A stretch of DNA of 64,000 nt, from positions 1 to 64,000 of the forward strand of contig JAJFIQ010000003.1 of assembly GCA_021774785.1 (NCBI GenBank). Reading direction: 5' to 3'. The notes under the pieces are model-generated. The model did not search any database, was not told where the DNA came from, and saw nothing but the letters and a program-made list of their open reading frames with translations. The stretch comes from Emcibacter sp. (GTDB lineage: Bacteria; Pseudomonadota; Alphaproteobacteria; Sphingomonadales; Emcibacteraceae). Made by a program: the position numbers and the translations under genes. Positions 7,747 through 17,146 of this stretch are shown here, one piece after another (the first letter of the stretch is position 1; each line of letters starts with the position of its first letter).

Positions 7747-9516
7747 ATGAGGCCAAATATTTCAGGAAAAAAGACCTTAAATGGGCGTAGAAGTATAAAT
7801 GTTCCCTCGGCTATTATGGCTAAGCAACTTAAATCTCTTTTAAAGAACCTTTTTCTTACTGCGTGTATTTCAAGTTTTTTCATCAATATTCTAACCTTAG
7901 CCGGTCCAATATATATGTTACAAATATACGACAGGGTTCTCACAAGTAGAAGTTTGGAAACACTGGCCGCTCTTACTGTTCTATTAGTTGTTATTTATAT
8001 TTCTATGGGAATATTGGAGACTGCCCGCGATGCTCTATTCCAACGTATATCTTTAAGAATCGGGCGTTTCTTGGCAACTCCTGTATTCGCAGAAGCTGTA
8101 AAATCTGCCGGAAAGCTTATGTCTTCTTCTGCAAATGAAGTTACTCAGGATTTGCAGAAAATTAAAAGATTCATTAGCGGCCCTTCTCCCACTGCTTTTC
8201 TTGATGCCCCTTGGGCTATTATCTTAATAACATTTATCTGGTTTATTCATTGGACATTAGGCGTGGTAGCACTTGTTGGTGCCATAGTTCTGTTTGCTCT
8301 GGCCGTTGCCAATCGTTTCTTTTCCCGATCTGCTTTTGAAGCATCTGCGGTGATGGCATCAAAGGCAAATTCCTGGGCAAGAACCACATATAGAAATACA
8401 GATACAGCTATTCCATTGGGGATGCTTGCCGACATCGGTAGAAGGTGGAAAGAAATGCAAGACCAAGCGGCTTTGGAATCAGTAAGGGCTGGAGATATAA
8501 ACGGGAGGTTTTCCGGGGCCATAAAAACTCTGAGAATGATGCTGCAATCCCTGATTTTAGGAGCGGGTGCTTTGCTGGTTATTCAGGACATTATTACCCC
8601 AGGCATGATGATTGCCGTTTCATTAATGTTAGGACGTGCCTTGGCACCTGTTCAACAACTTGTTACGCAATGGCGTTCGATTACAGAAACTGCAGCCTCA
8701 TATGCTCGACTACGCAAAGTAATAAACCAGCATGAACTAAATCACGAAAAACCCTTGCAAATGTTAACTCCAAAAGGAGCATTAAGGGTCCAAAAAGTTT
8801 TTGCTGCCCCCCCCGGAATGGAAAAACCGTTTTTAAAAAACATCAATTTTATTATTGAGCCTGGACAGATGGTTGGGATAATTGGCTCTAGTGGTTCTGG
8901 AAAATCCTTGCTTGCCAGAATTGTTGTAGGGGCATGGTCTCCTATTAGAGGACATGTGCGCCTTGATGGAGCTTCTCTGGATAATTGGGATAATAGTGAG
9001 TTCGGACGGAATATTGGTTTTATGCCACAGGATATTGAACTTTTTCCTGGAACTGTAAAAGAGAATATTGGCCGCTTTCGTCTGGATATTTCATCTGAAT
9101 CAGTTGTTGGCGCTGCTATAACTGCCGGCATCCACGATTTAATATTAAGCTTTCCTAAAGGGTACGACACACTTGTAGGTGAAAGTGGTATGCGTATATC
9201 AGGGGGAGAGCGTCAACGAATAGCTTTTGCACGTGCCTTATATGGAGATCCTCCTTTTATTGTATTGGATGAACCTAATTCCAACCTGGATTCTGAAGGA
9301 GAAAAGGCGCTTAATAGAGCCCTCACACAATTAAAAACACAAAAAAAATCAATTATTGTGATTTCCCATAGATGTGAAGCTTTCACAGAAATTGATAATT
9401 TTCTTATACTTGATCAAGGACGAATAAAGTATTTTGGTCCTCAAAATGAAATACCTGAAAGACAAGACATTCAGCGGAGAAGACTGGCAGGGAAACGCCA
9501 AAGTCTAACATTCTAA
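7747..9516 (+). CDS. Type I secretion ABC transporter, PrtD family
   Basis: The 589-residue protein is an inner-membrane exporter half-unit. The membrane domain has PIYMLQIYDRVLTSRSLETLAALT, the usual PrtD-family N-terminal signature. The ATPase has Walker A GSSGSGKS (about residue 380), Q-loop GFMPQDIELFPGT, signature ISGGERQRIAFARAL, Walker B FIVLDEPNSNLD and an H-loop in ISHR. There is no C39 peptidase domain, so substrates with an uncleaved C-terminal signal are expected rather than double-glycine peptides. AGAAGGG precedes the ATG. The membrane-fusion gene follows 24 bp downstream. No outer-membrane TolC-like gene is in the window, so a TolC encoded elsewhere is needed. Confidence 0.9.
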   Translation: MRPNISGKKTLNGRRSINVPSAIMAKQLKSLLKNLFLTACISSFFINILTLAGPIYMLQIYDRVLTSRSLETLAALTVLLVVIYISMGILETARDALFQRISLRIGRFLATPVFAEAVKSAGKLMSSSANEVTQDLQKIKRFISGPSPTAFLDAPWAIILITFIWFIHWTLGVVALVGAIVLFALAVANRFFSRSAFEASAVMASKANSWARTTYRNTDTAIPLGMLADIGRRWKEMQDQAALESVRAGDINGRFSGAIKTLRMMLQSLILGAGALLVIQDIITPGMMIAVSLMLGRALAPVQQLVTQWRSITETAASYARLRKVINQHELNHEKPLQMLTPKGALRVQKVFAAPPGMEKPFLKNINFIIEPGQMVGIIGSSGSGKSLLARIVVGAWSPIRGHVRLDGASLDNWDNSEFGRNIGFMPQDIELFPGTVKENIGRFRLDISSESVVGAAITAGIHDLILSFPKGYDTLVGESGMRISGGERQRIAFARALYGDPPFIVLDEPNSNLDSEGEKALNRALTQLKTQKKSIIVISHRCEAFTEIDNFLILDQGRIKYFGPQNEIPERQDIQRRRLAGKRQSLTF

Positions 9517-9540
9517 TAGGAAGTTAAAATATAGCAAAAC

Positions 9541-10851
9541 ATGAGTCTAAAAAAAATATCTATAAACATCCAGAATGATGGTGGGAAACTATACTGTTTT
9601 ATCTCAGGCTTCGTCATAATAGTAGTACTTGGCGGACTTCTTCTGTGGTCGATTTTAGCTACACTAGAAGGAGCAGTTGTTTCACCTGGAAAGTTAGTGG
9701 TCGAATCAGATCTAAAAGAAATTCAACACCTAGAAGGAGGAATTGTAAAAGAGATACTTATACAGGAAGGGGACTTTGTCAAGAAAGCTCAACTTATGGT
9801 ATTGTTGGATGCCACAAGAGGTGTATCGGAACTGTCAATTCTTGAAAACGATTATTTTGAAAATTTAGCGAAGAGGGCAAGACTTTATGCGGAAATTAAT
9901 ATTGATGATGACATTGTTTTTCCCCTAGAATTAACTCAGAATAATTACAAGAACATTAATGAAACCCTTAAGCGCCAGAGCCAAATCTTTTATGCTCGTA
10001 AGGGGTCTATCAAAAATGAGGTCAATATTAATAATAACCGTATTGTTCAATATCAATATAGAATTAACGGGCTCAAAGCACAAAAAGAAGCATTGGAAAG
10101 AGAATTTGAACTTGTAAAAGAGCAAAATGAAGAATTAAGTGGTCTATTTGAAAAAGGCTTGATAGCAAAAACAAGAATCATATCCTTGAAACAGGAAATT
10201 GAACGATTAATAGGATCTATAGGACTATCAGATGCGACAATTGCTGAAATTTCGGGTATGATTGAGAGTGTAAACTTGGATACGCTAAAACTTCGCAAAT
10301 CTTTTTTGGAAGAAATACTTTTCGAGCTGCAAGAAACTGAGACCATTATTGCACGTTTAAAAGACCAGATTATTACTTCAAACGATATTATCAAGCGTTC
10401 AAAAATATACGCCCCGCGTTCTGGTCGCATCATTAACCTTAAAGTCAACACTATTGGAGAAGTCGTTACACCAGGCTCGTTATTAATGAATATTGTTCCC
10501 ATTGATGAAAACCTTGTTATAAGAGCTTATATTAAACCTGACAAAATTGATAAAATTATTAAAGGTGGCCCCGCTTGGATTCGATTCACGGCTTTCAACA
10601 AAAAACAAACACCGGTGTCGACTGCGGTAGTAAAAAATATTTCAGCTGATGTTATTTTTGGTTCTGATTCAAGAGAAGAATATTATCAAGTTACTCTAGA
10701 TCTTACAGAAGATGTAAGTGATCTCTTTCAAGGCCGCCCTCTGATACCGGGAATGCCAGTTGAAGTTTATATAAAAACTGAAAAAAGAAACGCCCTTTCC
10801 TATTTTACGCAACCCTTTACCGATGCACTATCTCGAGCTTTCAATGAATAG
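9541..10851 (+). CDS. HlyD-family membrane fusion protein of the type I system
   Basis: The 436-residue adaptor has one N-terminal transmembrane helix (FISGFVIIVVLGGLLLWSILATL). The lipoyl/barrel halves are SPGKLVVESDLKEIQHLEGGIV near the start and IYAPRSGRIINLKVNTIGEVVTPG near residue 300, separated by a long coiled coil. These are features of PrtE/HlyD proteins that bridge the ABC protein and TolC. It is co-transcribed with the upstream ABC gene (24-bp gap). With the divergent sulfotransferase and Tyr/Ser-protein genes it forms a compact export module. Confidence 0.9.
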   Translation: MSLKKISINIQNDGGKLYCFISGFVIIVVLGGLLLWSILATLEGAVVSPGKLVVESDLKEIQHLEGGIVKEILIQEGDFVKKAQLMVLLDATRGVSELSILENDYFENLAKRARLYAEINIDDDIVFPLELTQNNYKNINETLKRQSQIFYARKGSIKNEVNINNNRIVQYQYRINGLKAQKEALEREFELVKEQNEELSGLFEKGLIAKTRIISLKQEIERLIGSIGLSDATIAEISGMIESVNLDTLKLRKSFLEEILFELQETETIIARLKDQIITSNDIIKRSKIYAPRSGRIINLKVNTIGEVVTPGSLLMNIVPIDENLVIRAYIKPDKIDKIIKGGPAWIRFTAFNKKQTPVSTAVVKNISADVIFGSDSREEYYQVTLDLTEDVSDLFQGRPLIPGMPVEVYIKTEKRNALSYFTQPFTDALSRAFNE

Positions 10852-11039
10852 AAGGTGCTATGAAACTGTTACATATATAAACTTTCAAAGGCGAAGTATC
10901 TTAATTGGTCAGTCCTAAAAAAGCATTGAAACCTTCTAAAATTGGGGGTATTATCGGTGCACCAATACCGTACAAAACTGGGAACTAATGTGGATTTGAA
11001 GTGATTACAGTAGAGGTAGGCAGTCGGAGTATAGTTTGA

Positions 11040-11063
11040 GTTCAAATCCTGCCCCCGCAACCA
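11040..11063 (+). other. Displaced 3' end of initiator tRNA-fMet (putative att site)
   Basis: The 24 bases GTTCAAATCCTGCC plus CCCGCAACCA match the T-loop, 3' T-stem, acceptor strand and encoded CCA of bacterial initiator tRNA. The 5' part of the tRNA is missing: the T-stem partner and upstream arms do not fold. Such isolated tRNA 3' ends are created when an element integrates into a tRNA gene and duplicates its end. With the tRNA reading on the plus strand, the intact gene would lie to the left, putting the element on that side. Confidence 0.65.
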
Positions 11064-11348
11064 CGGTAACAGGTCAATCTTTTACAACACAGCCGCTCAA
11101 ACACAAAAGGTCGTTATAGCAACAGGTGGTACGCAAGTGGCACGCAACTCATGCATAAAACCTTGGTTTCCTGCATACCCAAGTCCACGAATGCGTGCCA
11201 ATGCATACTCAAATCATTGATTTCACTCATCTTCAACTTCGTTGACATTGACGTGGTTGTGTTTGGCGTTGTGGCTAATTCGGTGAGGTAGTAGAAAATA
11301 AGTCTCTGGCGCATACAGGCCATTCTATGTTACATTGATATTTCACAT

Positions 11349-11376
11349 ACGGAAAATACCAGTTTCAACAAGTAGC
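11349..11376. repeat. Upstream repeat copy A (ACGGAAAATACC...CAACAAGTAGC)
   Basis: The sequence ACGGAAAATACCAG-TT-TCAACAAGTAGC lies about 30 bp before the accessory DNA-binding gene at 11405. A near copy occurs at 63777-63802 before the related gene at 63841. Similarity extends upstream (TATG-TACA). It is a candidate operator or relaxosome-protein binding site near an origin of transfer. Confidence 0.6.
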
Positions 11377-11404
11377 CTCCATGCATCCCGCCTGGAGATT
11401 ACTG

Positions 11405-11701
11405 ATGACTAAATTAAGACGCCTGAATGTTAGGCTGACACATAATGAGCTTATCGCCCTTGAAGTCCGCGCAAAACTGTGTGGGCAATCCCCTCAAGAT
11501 TACCTGCGCAGGCTTTTAGACGTTGATGCTAGTGGTGGGGCAACCCCCTTACTGAACGCTCTCCTTCCTGAAATTATTTTCACAGCCGTTGGCACTCATC
11601 ATCTGATCACCCTGACTGGTGATCGAAGAGACCTTCCCGCCCTTACGGCTGAGAGCGATCATATTTCAAAAACGTTGGGGGTGGGCCATGTCATATCGTA
11701 A
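11405..11701 (+). CDS. Small accessory DNA-binding protein of the conjugation module (MobC/ribbon-helix-helix-like)
   Basis: About 98 residues starting MTKLRRLNVRLTHNELIALEVRAKLCGQSPQDYLRRLL. The basic strand LRRLNVRLT followed by two helices matches ribbon-helix-helix relaxosome proteins of the MobC/TraY/TrwA type, which bend DNA at oriT and repress their own operon. The ATG at 11405 was chosen over 11381 because GGAG lies 7 nt upstream. The stop overlaps the start of the coupling-protein gene by 14 bp. A relative starts at 63841. Confidence 0.6.
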   Translation: MTKLRRLNVRLTHNELIALEVRAKLCGQSPQDYLRRLLDVDASGGATPLLNALLPEIIFTAVGTHHLITLTGDRRDLPALTAESDHISKTLGVGHVIS

Positions 11702-13631
11702 AAATATTAAATCTGATCAGGGGCAAAGCAGCCTGCGATCATTTGTACGCGGTGGTCAAACCACGATCCATTCTCTACGCATGTTTGCGCAGGTGATGCG
11801 GGTGGTCGCCGGTGCTTATTTTATTGCCGTTGCTGTAGTCGTTGCCGTTTGGCTCTGGGGCTGGACCGAACCCTATGCCAGATATCTGACATATAAATTC
11901 TATCAGGCAGAATTCTTTGTGTTGGCAGGAGCGCATGAGACCAAAGAACTCTGGATTGATTTTCCCGAAGGGGAGCGTGTAATGGCTACATTGGTCCAGA
12001 TATTGACAAACCCCACTATACAGGCGGCAAAGGATGATTTGATTGCGACAGTTTATCTGTCCTTTGCCTGGGGCAGTGTGCTGGGGGGGCTTCTCATCAT
12101 GATTATCCTCTGGTTTTTCGTTGGTCATGGTTTTGGTGTCGTCAAGACCCGGCAAACACGCGGTGCGGAACTGGTCGCCCACGGTATTTTAAACCGCATG
12201 ATCCGGGCCCATAATCGAAGCTTGCGCCGCGCGCGTAAATGGCGGGCTATCTGGCGACGTTCGCCTGTCTCATCATATCAGCCTTTCCATATTGCCGACA
12301 CACCCTATCCGTGGCGGGCAGAAACGCTACATACCATGATCGCAGGCACTACTGGAACCGGCAAGACAACAATCATCCGTAAACTTGTTGCGGATTTGCG
12401 GGAAAGGGAAGAGAAGGCGGTTATCTTTGATAAGATGGGTAATTATGTTGAAGAGTTTTACGACAGTGAACGTGACATCATTCTAAATCCGCTCGACCAA
12501 CGTTGCCCCCATTGGAGCTTGTTCATGGACGCGCAGGGTCCCAATGACTTTGATACCATCGCTGAGGCCATGATCCCCCAACCTAAAAAGGCAGAGCCTG
12601 TCTGGGCGGATTCTGCTCGTGCTATTTTTTCGACCGGGGCACAACTCCTTAAACGCGAGGGCCGTGCACATAATGACACCCTGATCGAACTATTGCTTAA
12701 AACCGGTCTTGAAGAACTGGCAGAATTCTTTGTGGGCACTATTGGCGCACCGATTATCAATACGGACAGCGCACGCATGTCCAACAGTGTGCGTATGATG
12801 CTGAATACCTACCTCCGGCCCTTGGCATTATTACCAAATGACGGACCGCCCTTTTCCATCGGTGACTGGATGCGCGACGATAGCCAGAATGGTTTTTTGT
12901 TTCTCACATCACGGGCAGACATGCATGCCACTTTAAGGCCGTTAATTTCCGCCTGGATGGATATTGCCATAAAGACGTTACTCAGTCGCCCCCGTAGCAT
13001 GGATCGTATTACCTGGTTTGTCATTGATGAAGTCGCTGCCCTCCACCGGTTGCCATCTCTGGAAGAAGGTTTGAAGGAAGGCAGACAGTTCGGGGCCTGC
13101 TACGCCCTCGGCGTACAGGTCCAGTCACAGCTCCGGGAAATTTACGGGCAGGATGGTGCGCAAACCATTAGTGGCCTTTGCCGTAACCGGGTTGTTCTTG
13201 GCGCATCTGATCGCGAAACGGCTGAATGGTATGCGGGAGCTCTTGGCAAACGTGAGATTAAACGCCTTGAGGAAGGTTTCTCTTACGGAGCCAGTATCAT
13301 CCGCGACGGGGTTAGCTTTAATGCGCGGGAGAAATCAGAATTGATCGTTCTGCCTGAAGAAATCCTCAACTTAAGAAACCTCACAGGCTATATCAAAATG
13401 GCTGAGGGATTTCCTGCGGCTCGCTTTCATTTGCCTTATCACCACTATGACAAGATTGCGGCGGCATATATTGAACGACCCGGGGCACAGGAATTGGCAG
13501 AGCGGACTGAGCGGGAGGACAAAGATAAGAAACTCACGGAAAAAGCCGCGAAGGGCAATGTTCAGAGAAAACGCGTGGATAAGAAAAAGATTAAGAAAAA
13601 TATATCTTCACAAACTGAATTTCCCCTGTGA
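11688..13631 (+). CDS. traD: Type IV coupling protein, TraD/TrwB family
   Basis: About 647 residues. Two N-terminal transmembrane helices (YFIAVAVVVAVWLWGW and LGGLLIMIILWFFVG) are followed by a hexameric motor ATPase with Walker A GTTGTGKTTI (about residue 220), Walker B WFVIDEVAAL and GRQFGACYALGVQ. It would link the relaxosome to the mating-pair channel and pump DNA. The true start is the internal ATG at 11688 (MSYRKNIKSDQ). It forms an operon with the flanking accessory and relaxase genes, as in other MobF systems. The Lys-rich C-terminus may contact the relaxosome. Confidence 0.9.
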   Translation: MSYRKNIKSDQGQSSLRSFVRGGQTTIHSLRMFAQVMRVVAGAYFIAVAVVVAVWLWGWTEPYARYLTYKFYQAEFFVLAGAHETKELWIDFPEGERVMATLVQILTNPTIQAAKDDLIATVYLSFAWGSVLGGLLIMIILWFFVGHGFGVVKTRQTRGAELVAHGILNRMIRAHNRSLRRARKWRAIWRRSPVSSYQPFHIADTPYPWRAETLHTMIAGTTGTGKTTIIRKLVADLREREEKAVIFDKMGNYVEEFYDSERDIILNPLDQRCPHWSLFMDAQGPNDFDTIAEAMIPQPKKAEPVWADSARAIFSTGAQLLKREGRAHNDTLIELLLKTGLEELAEFFVGTIGAPIINTDSARMSNSVRMMLNTYLRPLALLPNDGPPFSIGDWMRDDSQNGFLFLTSRADMHATLRPLISAWMDIAIKTLLSRPRSMDRITWFVIDEVAALHRLPSLEEGLKEGRQFGACYALGVQVQSQLREIYGQDGAQTISGLCRNRVVLGASDRETAEWYAGALGKREIKRLEEGFSYGASIIRDGVSFNAREKSELIVLPEEILNLRNLTGYIKMAEGFPAARFHLPYHHYDKIAAAYIERPGAQELAERTEREDKDKKLTEKAAKGNVQRKRVDKKKIKKNISSQTEFPL

Positions 13632-13649
13632 TAAAATTGGAGAAAACGG

Positions 13650-16625
13650 ATGCTTTCCATGGCAGCTATCCCCAGCGCACAGAATGCGAGTGAATATTAT
13701 TTTAAGGCCGAGAACTATTATACGGCAGAAAAAAGCGCCGCTCAGAAAGCCGAGTGGCATGGAAAAGGGGGAGCCACACTTGGTCTTGAAGGGCAAGTGA
13801 TACAACCAGTATTTGGAGCGATACTCAAAGGCCAATTGCCCAATGGTGTTAAACTGGGTCGGACTGTGGGGGACGAATGGAAGCATTTTCCGGGCGTTGA
13901 TATGACCTTTTCCGCGCCCAAATCACTCTCACTGCTGGCTTATATAGGTGGGGACAGCCGTTTACTTGATGCAAACCGCGAAGCTGTTAAATCCACCCTC
14001 AACTGGGTCGAGGAAAATATGATTATGACCCGTATTAAAGAGAAAGGAGAAACCCGTCACGTAAAGACAGGTTCTCTGGTTGCCGCCCTCTTTCCCCATG
14101 ACATGAGTCGGACAAATGATCCGCAGGCCCATATCCATGCCATCGTGATGAATGCGACCGAGAGGCCGGACAGAAAATGGGCGTCGGTTCATAATCCACC
14201 TCTCTGGCGCGACAGTATGCTTGTAGGGCGTATTTACCGCAACTTCCTCGGGGAAAATGTGCGGAATCTGGGTTATCAAACCCGGCTCACCCATCGTGAC
14301 GGGCGTTTTGAAATCAAGGGTGTGAGTGATGAGGCCATTACTGAATTCTCTGGTCGATCAAAAGAGATTGACGACCTGTTTAAAAGATTCACTCATCAGA
14401 ATACGAAAACCCGTGATATTGCGGCTGTGATGTCCCGTAGTCACAAGCAGAGGATAGGGCGTGACGATCTTGCCGAAGACTGGCGAGGGCGGGCAGTTCA
14501 TATTGGCTTTAATCCCATGAAAACCATTGAGGCTTCTGTGAACCGCCTTGAAGAGAAAATTTCCAAAACAATAGATGAGGGAGGTTCCATTACACCGTTT
14601 GAAGATAATTCTTATCCAAAGCCTTCCCTCCTGACCCGTATCAAGGCATTCTTTGTTCGCACCCCTGAGCAGGAAACGGCTAGAAATGATCCCTATGCGA
14701 TTAGGGGTAATCAGGTATCTGATGCACGCATACGCGACCGTTCTGCGGTGTCTTACGCTCTGCGGGTTTTGTCTGAGCGGGAGGCGGCTTTTCGGGAAAA
14801 TGATATTCGAGGCGAAGCTTTGAATGCGGGCATTAAGAGTCTCAATATCACCGGTATAGATTATGAAATCAAAGAGCTTAAAGCTGATGGATTAATTCTG
14901 GACGGGAAAGGGCAGAATGCAGATATGGTTACAACACGGCAGGCACTGGCGTTGGAGACAGCCACAATCCGGCAGATGCGGGCCCTGAGCAAGACGGGGA
15001 AAGGGTTTTTATCTCATACTGAGGCCAATTCTGCAGTTGCTTCATATGACCTGAATGACAGACAAACGGACGCGGCAGTAATGATCCTGTCATCATCATC
15101 ACGGATGGTGGGCATACAGGGCTATGCCGGTACTGGCAAAACCCGCATGTTAAAATCTGTGGCCGGCATATTAAAGAGCGAGGGAAAGAGATTAATAGGG
15201 TTGGCCCCAACTCATTCAGCAAAGGAAGTACTTTCCAGAGAGGCAGGCATTGAAGCCAGTACCCTGCAACATTTTCTCATGAAATATGACGGTGTGATAA
15301 AGGGACGGGCCACAAGACAAGGCCTTGCAAAAATGAGGACTGAGTTCAAGAATACTATTCTGGTCGTTGATGAAGCATCCATGAAGTCTATGCGCCAAAC
15401 GCACGACCTTCAGGTTATCATGAGCAGGCTGGAAATTCCAAAGCTTGTTCTCGTGGGGGATACAAAACAGTTATCGGCAATTCAGGCAGGTAAACCCTAT
15501 AAACTTCTGCTAGAAAATGGCATGGAAAGTAAAACACTTGATATTCTCATGCGCCAAAGGCATGAAAAGCTTAAAGGCGCGGTCCGTGATATGACACAGG
15601 ATAATGTGGCGGCCAGTTTTGACAAGCTCAGAAACGGTATTATTGAGGCGCACCCGGAGGGGCCGGATAAAGGCCCGCCGATTTCAGAAGTGGTGGTCGA
15701 TCTCTGGACCACAAAAAGTGAAGACGTGCGGGAGAATACCCTTGTTGTTGCTGCGAGCAACCGTATTCGTAAAGAAATTAATCAGGGGGTCCGCAGTCAA
15801 CTTAAAAGCGAGGGAAAAATAACCGGACCGGAAATATCACAGCCCATTCTTGTAAACCGCCATCTGACCCGTGAAGAAAACCGATATGTGGCAACTTATA
15901 ACATAGATGATAAAATACGCTTTCACCGTGCTGTCCCCAGCCTGAAAATTAAAAGGGATAGTCTGTGGACAGTGGCAGATGTTGATCATGACTCCGGCAA
16001 GCTTCACCTGAAAGATAAGGATGATCATGAACAGATCTTCCGGCCAGACCTCATTCCGGCTACTGGGAATCAAAACTTCCTCTCGGTATTTGAACAGGGA
16101 ACACTGGATTTAAGTTCGGGTGATAAAATACGCTGGACCGGAAACGATTCGGAGCAGAATATTATTAATGGCCAGCGGGCAACTATTGTGAGTGTCATGG
16201 GCGATGCTGTTACCATGAAAATGGCGGATGGTAAGGAAATATCCTTCGGTCGGGACAACCCGATCCTCAAACATCTTGATCATGGCTATGCTCTAACGGC
16301 TTATGCGTCTCAAGGCACCACATTTGACAGGGTTATTGCCGCCCTCGATTCCAGTGAGAAGATGTTAACCAATCGTCAGACATTCTATGTGGAGATCAGC
16401 CGCGCTCGGGAGCATGTGGACCTGGTAGTCGATTCCAAAAAATCTGTGATGGATGAGCTAGTAATCCGTAGTGGCGAGAAAACTTCAGCGATAGAGATAT
16501 TGTTCCCTGGGGATGAAGGGTATTCTGGTCCTTTCACTGAGCGGGAACAAGAGGTCGGACATGAATTATCCGAGCCGGGGGTGGAGCAGGTAAATGAGAC
16601 GGATTCCATGTTGGATATTTTTTGA
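13650..16625 (+). CDS. traI: MobF-family conjugative relaxase-helicase (TraI/TrwC)
   Basis: The 991-residue protein nicks oriT and unwinds the transferred strand. The N-terminal TrwC domain has paired tyrosines (Y16/Y17 and Y23/Y24) and the metal triad H150, H161, H163 in PHDMSRTNDPQAHIHAIVMN. The C-terminal RecD-like helicase has Walker A GYAGTGKT (about residue 494), DEASM, GDTKQLSAI and a C-terminal SRAREHVDLVV motif. GGAG stands 7 nt before the ATG, 18 bp after traD. It is smaller than F TraI (1756 residues) and close to TrwC (966). The oriT should lie near the start of this operon or at the 63.8-kb repeat. Confidence 0.92.
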   Translation: MLSMAAIPSAQNASEYYFKAENYYTAEKSAAQKAEWHGKGGATLGLEGQVIQPVFGAILKGQLPNGVKLGRTVGDEWKHFPGVDMTFSAPKSLSLLAYIGGDSRLLDANREAVKSTLNWVEENMIMTRIKEKGETRHVKTGSLVAALFPHDMSRTNDPQAHIHAIVMNATERPDRKWASVHNPPLWRDSMLVGRIYRNFLGENVRNLGYQTRLTHRDGRFEIKGVSDEAITEFSGRSKEIDDLFKRFTHQNTKTRDIAAVMSRSHKQRIGRDDLAEDWRGRAVHIGFNPMKTIEASVNRLEEKISKTIDEGGSITPFEDNSYPKPSLLTRIKAFFVRTPEQETARNDPYAIRGNQVSDARIRDRSAVSYALRVLSEREAAFRENDIRGEALNAGIKSLNITGIDYEIKELKADGLILDGKGQNADMVTTRQALALETATIRQMRALSKTGKGFLSHTEANSAVASYDLNDRQTDAAVMILSSSSRMVGIQGYAGTGKTRMLKSVAGILKSEGKRLIGLAPTHSAKEVLSREAGIEASTLQHFLMKYDGVIKGRATRQGLAKMRTEFKNTILVVDEASMKSMRQTHDLQVIMSRLEIPKLVLVGDTKQLSAIQAGKPYKLLLENGMESKTLDILMRQRHEKLKGAVRDMTQDNVAASFDKLRNGIIEAHPEGPDKGPPISEVVVDLWTTKSEDVRENTLVVAASNRIRKEINQGVRSQLKSEGKITGPEISQPILVNRHLTREENRYVATYNIDDKIRFHRAVPSLKIKRDSLWTVADVDHDSGKLHLKDKDDHEQIFRPDLIPATGNQNFLSVFEQGTLDLSSGDKIRWTGNDSEQNIINGQRATIVSVMGDAVTMKMADGKEISFGRDNPILKHLDHGYALTAYASQGTTFDRVIAALDSSEKMLTNRQTFYVEISRAREHVDLVVDSKKSVMDELVIRSGEKTSAIEILFPGDEGYSGPFTEREQEVGHELSEPGVEQVNETDSMLDIF

Positions 16626-17146
16626 ATTGGTCGCGAGAGTTAGTTGTTATATTATTTTCTCACCGTCCTTTGAATCAGGAAATCAATGATGATCATAATG
16701 TTAACTGACCTTAAATGAGGCCCATTTTACAAGTGGCATGGACATTCAGGATCATTGTACCTTAAATATATTAGTTCAGGTTTCCTTCGGTTGACGGCTA
16801 TGTTATTATTTAATTTCGGCTTTGGCCGATGAGAGCGTCGCCATGGTTGTTCCCCCCAGACGATCAGGCGACGTTTTCTGTTATCAGTGATTTTTCAGAA
16901 CCACTTCTTATTTGTGGTCCGGTGTATATGCCGCGTTCTTATCTAACCAATATTCAGATAAATCCAGAATAAAATATCCCCCATATAAAATATTAGGTTT
17001 GTTGATTTTAAGATTATGGGAGACAAGTTTATCAGTAAAAAGGCCGCCCTGACTGAGCGACCTTTATAACTTTTAACCAATTCTGTGGAGACCATCTCCA
17101 CAGAAGTATTCATGGTTATGAGGTATTAACTGTATTGTCAAGTTGT
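16626..17146. other. Intergenic region between convergent traI and luxR; hairpins only
   Basis: About 520 bp without a supportable gene. It contains an imperfect AAGGCCGC...GCGACCTT stem at about 17039-17067 and a perfect hairpin at 17081-17105. A CGTCGCC/GGCGACG inverted pair lies near 16834-16880. These are plausible transcription ends for the converging genes. Confidence 0.5.
17081..17105. terminator. Perfect 11-bp hairpin downstream of luxR
   Basis: TTCTGTGGAGA - CCA - TCTCCACAGAA is a perfect inverted repeat with a 3-nt loop, lying about 40 bp beyond the stop of the minus-strand luxR gene. It lacks a clear U-tract, so it could be a terminator or a protein-binding palindrome. Confidence 0.45.

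Larger units (their letters stand above)
10852..11404. other. Intergenic junction region without a convincing gene
   Basis: This region separates the AT-rich secretion module from the conjugation genes. It holds the tRNA-fMet 3' fragment (11040-11063) and the upstream repeat at 11349-11376. Short open frames on the minus strand (10869-11060, 11114-11323) show no recognisable motif or ribosome site. No integrase is seen. Confidence 0.6.

Noticed and set aside
10980-11065. Complete tRNA-fMet gene
   Set aside because: Only the 3' 24 bases match; the T-stem partner and the other arms do not fold, so this is a fragment.
11114-11323. 69-residue minus-strand frame near the tRNA fragment, considered as an integrase remnant
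   Set aside because: No tyrosine-recombinase motif (R..HxxR..Y) could be seen.
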